From positions 102,322 to 166,321 of the forward strand of contig NZ_SOEB01000003.1 of the NCBI RefSeq assembly GCF_004365965.1: a stretch of DNA of 64,000 nucleotides, given 5' to 3'. Position numbers and translations under genes: made by a program. The DNA is from Rhodovulum visakhapatnamense (GTDB lineage Bacteria; Pseudomonadota; Alphaproteobacteria; Rhodobacterales; Rhodobacteraceae). Below the pieces are notes generated by a model. That model was not told where the DNA came from, made no database searches, and saw nothing but the letters and a program-made list of their open reading frames with translations. Below, one piece after another: positions 63,008-64,000 of the stretch. The number at the start of each line of letters is the position of its first letter. Positions within the stretch are counted from its first letter, which is position 1.

Positions 63008-63913
63008 ATGGTTGACGCGACCGCCGATGCGCCCCGCGCGCCCCATCACCGCCCCGGCCGCCTGAAGGAGTTCTGGCGCTATTTCCGCGAGAACCGCGGC
63101 GCCGTGATCGGGCTTTACGTCTTCGCCTTCTTCGTCGTGCTGGCGCTGGGCGCGGACATCTTCGCCCCGCACGACCCGACCCAGCAGTTCCGCGACCACA
63201 CGTTGCTGCCGCCGTTCTGGACCGCCGAGGGCAGCTGGAGCTTTCCGCTGGGCACCGACCCGCTGGGCCGCGACATCCTCTCGCGGCTCCTGCACGGGGC
63301 GCGCTATTCCTTCTTCGTGGGCCTCGTCGTCGTGGTCCTGGCCGCCTCGACCGGCATCCTGATCGGGCTGGTCGCGGGGTTCGCGCCGAAATGGCTCGAC
63401 ACCGTCATCATGCGGCTGATGGACATCATCCTGTCCTTCCCCTCGCTTCTGCTGGCGCTGGTGCTGGTGGCGATCCTGGGCCCCACGCTTCTGAACGCGA
63501 TGATCGCCATCGCCGTCGTGCTGCAGCCCCACTATGTGCGCCTGACCCGCGCCGCGGTGATGAGCGAGCGGACCCGCGACTATGTCACCTCGGCCAAGGT
63601 CGCGGGCGCGGGGCTGGGGCGGCTGATGTTCATCACCGTGCTGCCCAATTGCCTGGCGCCGATCATCGTGCAGATGGCGCTGAGCTTCTCGAACGCGATC
63701 CTCGACGTGGCGGCTCTGGGCTTTCTGGGCATGGGCGCGCAGCCGCCGACCCCGGAATGGGGCACGATGCTGGCCGAGGCCCGCGAATTCATCCTGCGCG
63801 CCTGGTGGGTCGTGACCTTCCCCGGCCTCGCGATCCTGATCACGGTGCTGTCGATCAACCTGATGGGCGACGGGCTGCGCGACGCGCTCGATCCCAAACT
63901 GAAGCGGAGCTGA
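63008..63913 (+). CDS. dppC: dipeptide ABC transporter permease DppC
   Basis: 301 residues with six helices. Its hallmarks are the ENRGAVIGLYVFAFFVVLAL first helix, PLGTDPLGRDILSRLLHGARYS, MRLMDIILSFPSLLLALVLV, the EAA loop TSAKVAGAGLGRLMFITVLPN, and the ending PPTPEWGTMLAEAREFI. It partners DppB. The ATPase gene follows 4 bases after its stop. Confidence 0.94.
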   Translation: MVDATADAPRAPHHRPGRLKEFWRYFRENRGAVIGLYVFAFFVVLALGADIFAPHDPTQQFRDHTLLPPFWTAEGSWSFPLGTDPLGRDILSRLLHGARYSFFVGLVVVVLAASTGILIGLVAGFAPKWLDTVIMRLMDIILSFPSLLLALVLVAILGPTLLNAMIAIAVVLQPHYVRLTRAAVMSERTRDYVTSAKVAGAGLGRLMFITVLPNCLAPIIVQMALSFSNAILDVAALGFLGMGAQPPTPEWGTMLAEAREFILRAWWVVTFPGLAILITVLSINLMGDGLRDALDPKLKRS

Positions 63914-63917
63914 TCCC

Positions 63918-64000
63918 ATGGCGCTCCTGTCCATCCGCAACCTTTCGGTGGAGTTCTCGACCGCGGGCGGCCCGTTCCGGGCCGTCGACGGGGTCGACGT
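63918..64000 (+). CDS. dppD: dipeptide ABC transporter ATP-binding protein DppD (3' end outside window)
   Basis: Only the first 27 codons are present (MALLSIRNLSVEFSTAGG, then a VDGVD segment). This is the usual opening of DppD/OppD ATPases before the Walker A motif. It continues the dpp operon past the right edge. Confidence 0.88.
   Translation, partial: MALLSIRNLSVEFSTAGGPFRAVDGVD

Overview
The window is a high-GC chromosomal segment from an alphaproteobacterium. It is most likely a Rhodobacteraceae member related to purple non-sulfur bacteria such as Rhodobacter or Rhodovulum. The signs are the neighbouring cooA and cowN genes (CO protection of nitrogenase), an aglEFGAK alpha-glucoside locus, the imelysin / di-haem oxidoreductase / DUF1513 iron-linked cluster, an NDUFS4-like complex I subunit, and the codon use. 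No rRNA, tRNA, IS element or CRISPR array was seen.

Layout. 1-8.8 kb: the 3' end of an extracellular contractile injection system (eCIS) locus. It has an Ala/Pro-rich tape-measure protein that appears split by a +1 frameshift and carries a perfect 9-bp coding repeat, then an Afp15-type AAA+ ATPase, then a translationally coupled 1094-residue exported protein with a membrane-anchored C-terminus and no recognised counterpart. 8.8-10.3 kb: guaB. 10.5-12.6 kb: a TehA-family transporter, the CO sensor cooA and cowN, with an exact match to the CooA operator in front of cowN. 12.7-15.9 kb: a TRAP transporter (dctPQM). 15.9-17.1 kb: two paralogous lipoproteins. 17.2-26.1 kb: alpha-glucoside ABC transporter and glucosidase (aglEFGAK), with a divergent beta-glucosidase and glucokinase. 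26.2-27.3 kb: mtnA. 27.6-33.7 kb: an iron/haem cluster (Cys-rich protein, imelysin, bfd, bfr, di-haem oxidoreductase, second imelysin, DUF1513). 33.7-40.3 kb: GNAT and GntR genes divergent from a spermidine/putrescine-type ABC operon ending in an Asp/Glu/hydantoin racemase-like gene.

40.3-46.1 kb is a graveyard of at least five decayed genes: two LysR regulators, a DMT transporter, an AraC/formamidase chimera and a second formamidase. Visible frameshifts, deletions and a 13-bp duplication mark the decay. Intact genes resume with an aldo/keto reductase, arsH, an NDUFS4-like subunit and uvrB (46.1-51.6 kb). Then come a GH13 enzyme and glgB (51.6-56.3 kb), a four-gene biotin-dependent sodium-pumping acyl-CoA decarboxylase operon (56.6-60.1 kb) and a dipeptide-type ABC transporter that runs off the right edge (60.3-64.0 kb).

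Most interesting points: the eCIS end with its putative envelope-anchoring protein, the hypermutable-looking repeat and frameshift in the tape measure, the CooA operator at cowN, the insertion of bfd-bfr into the imelysin operon, and the pseudogene region. All annotations come from reading motifs and gene order; no database search was run.
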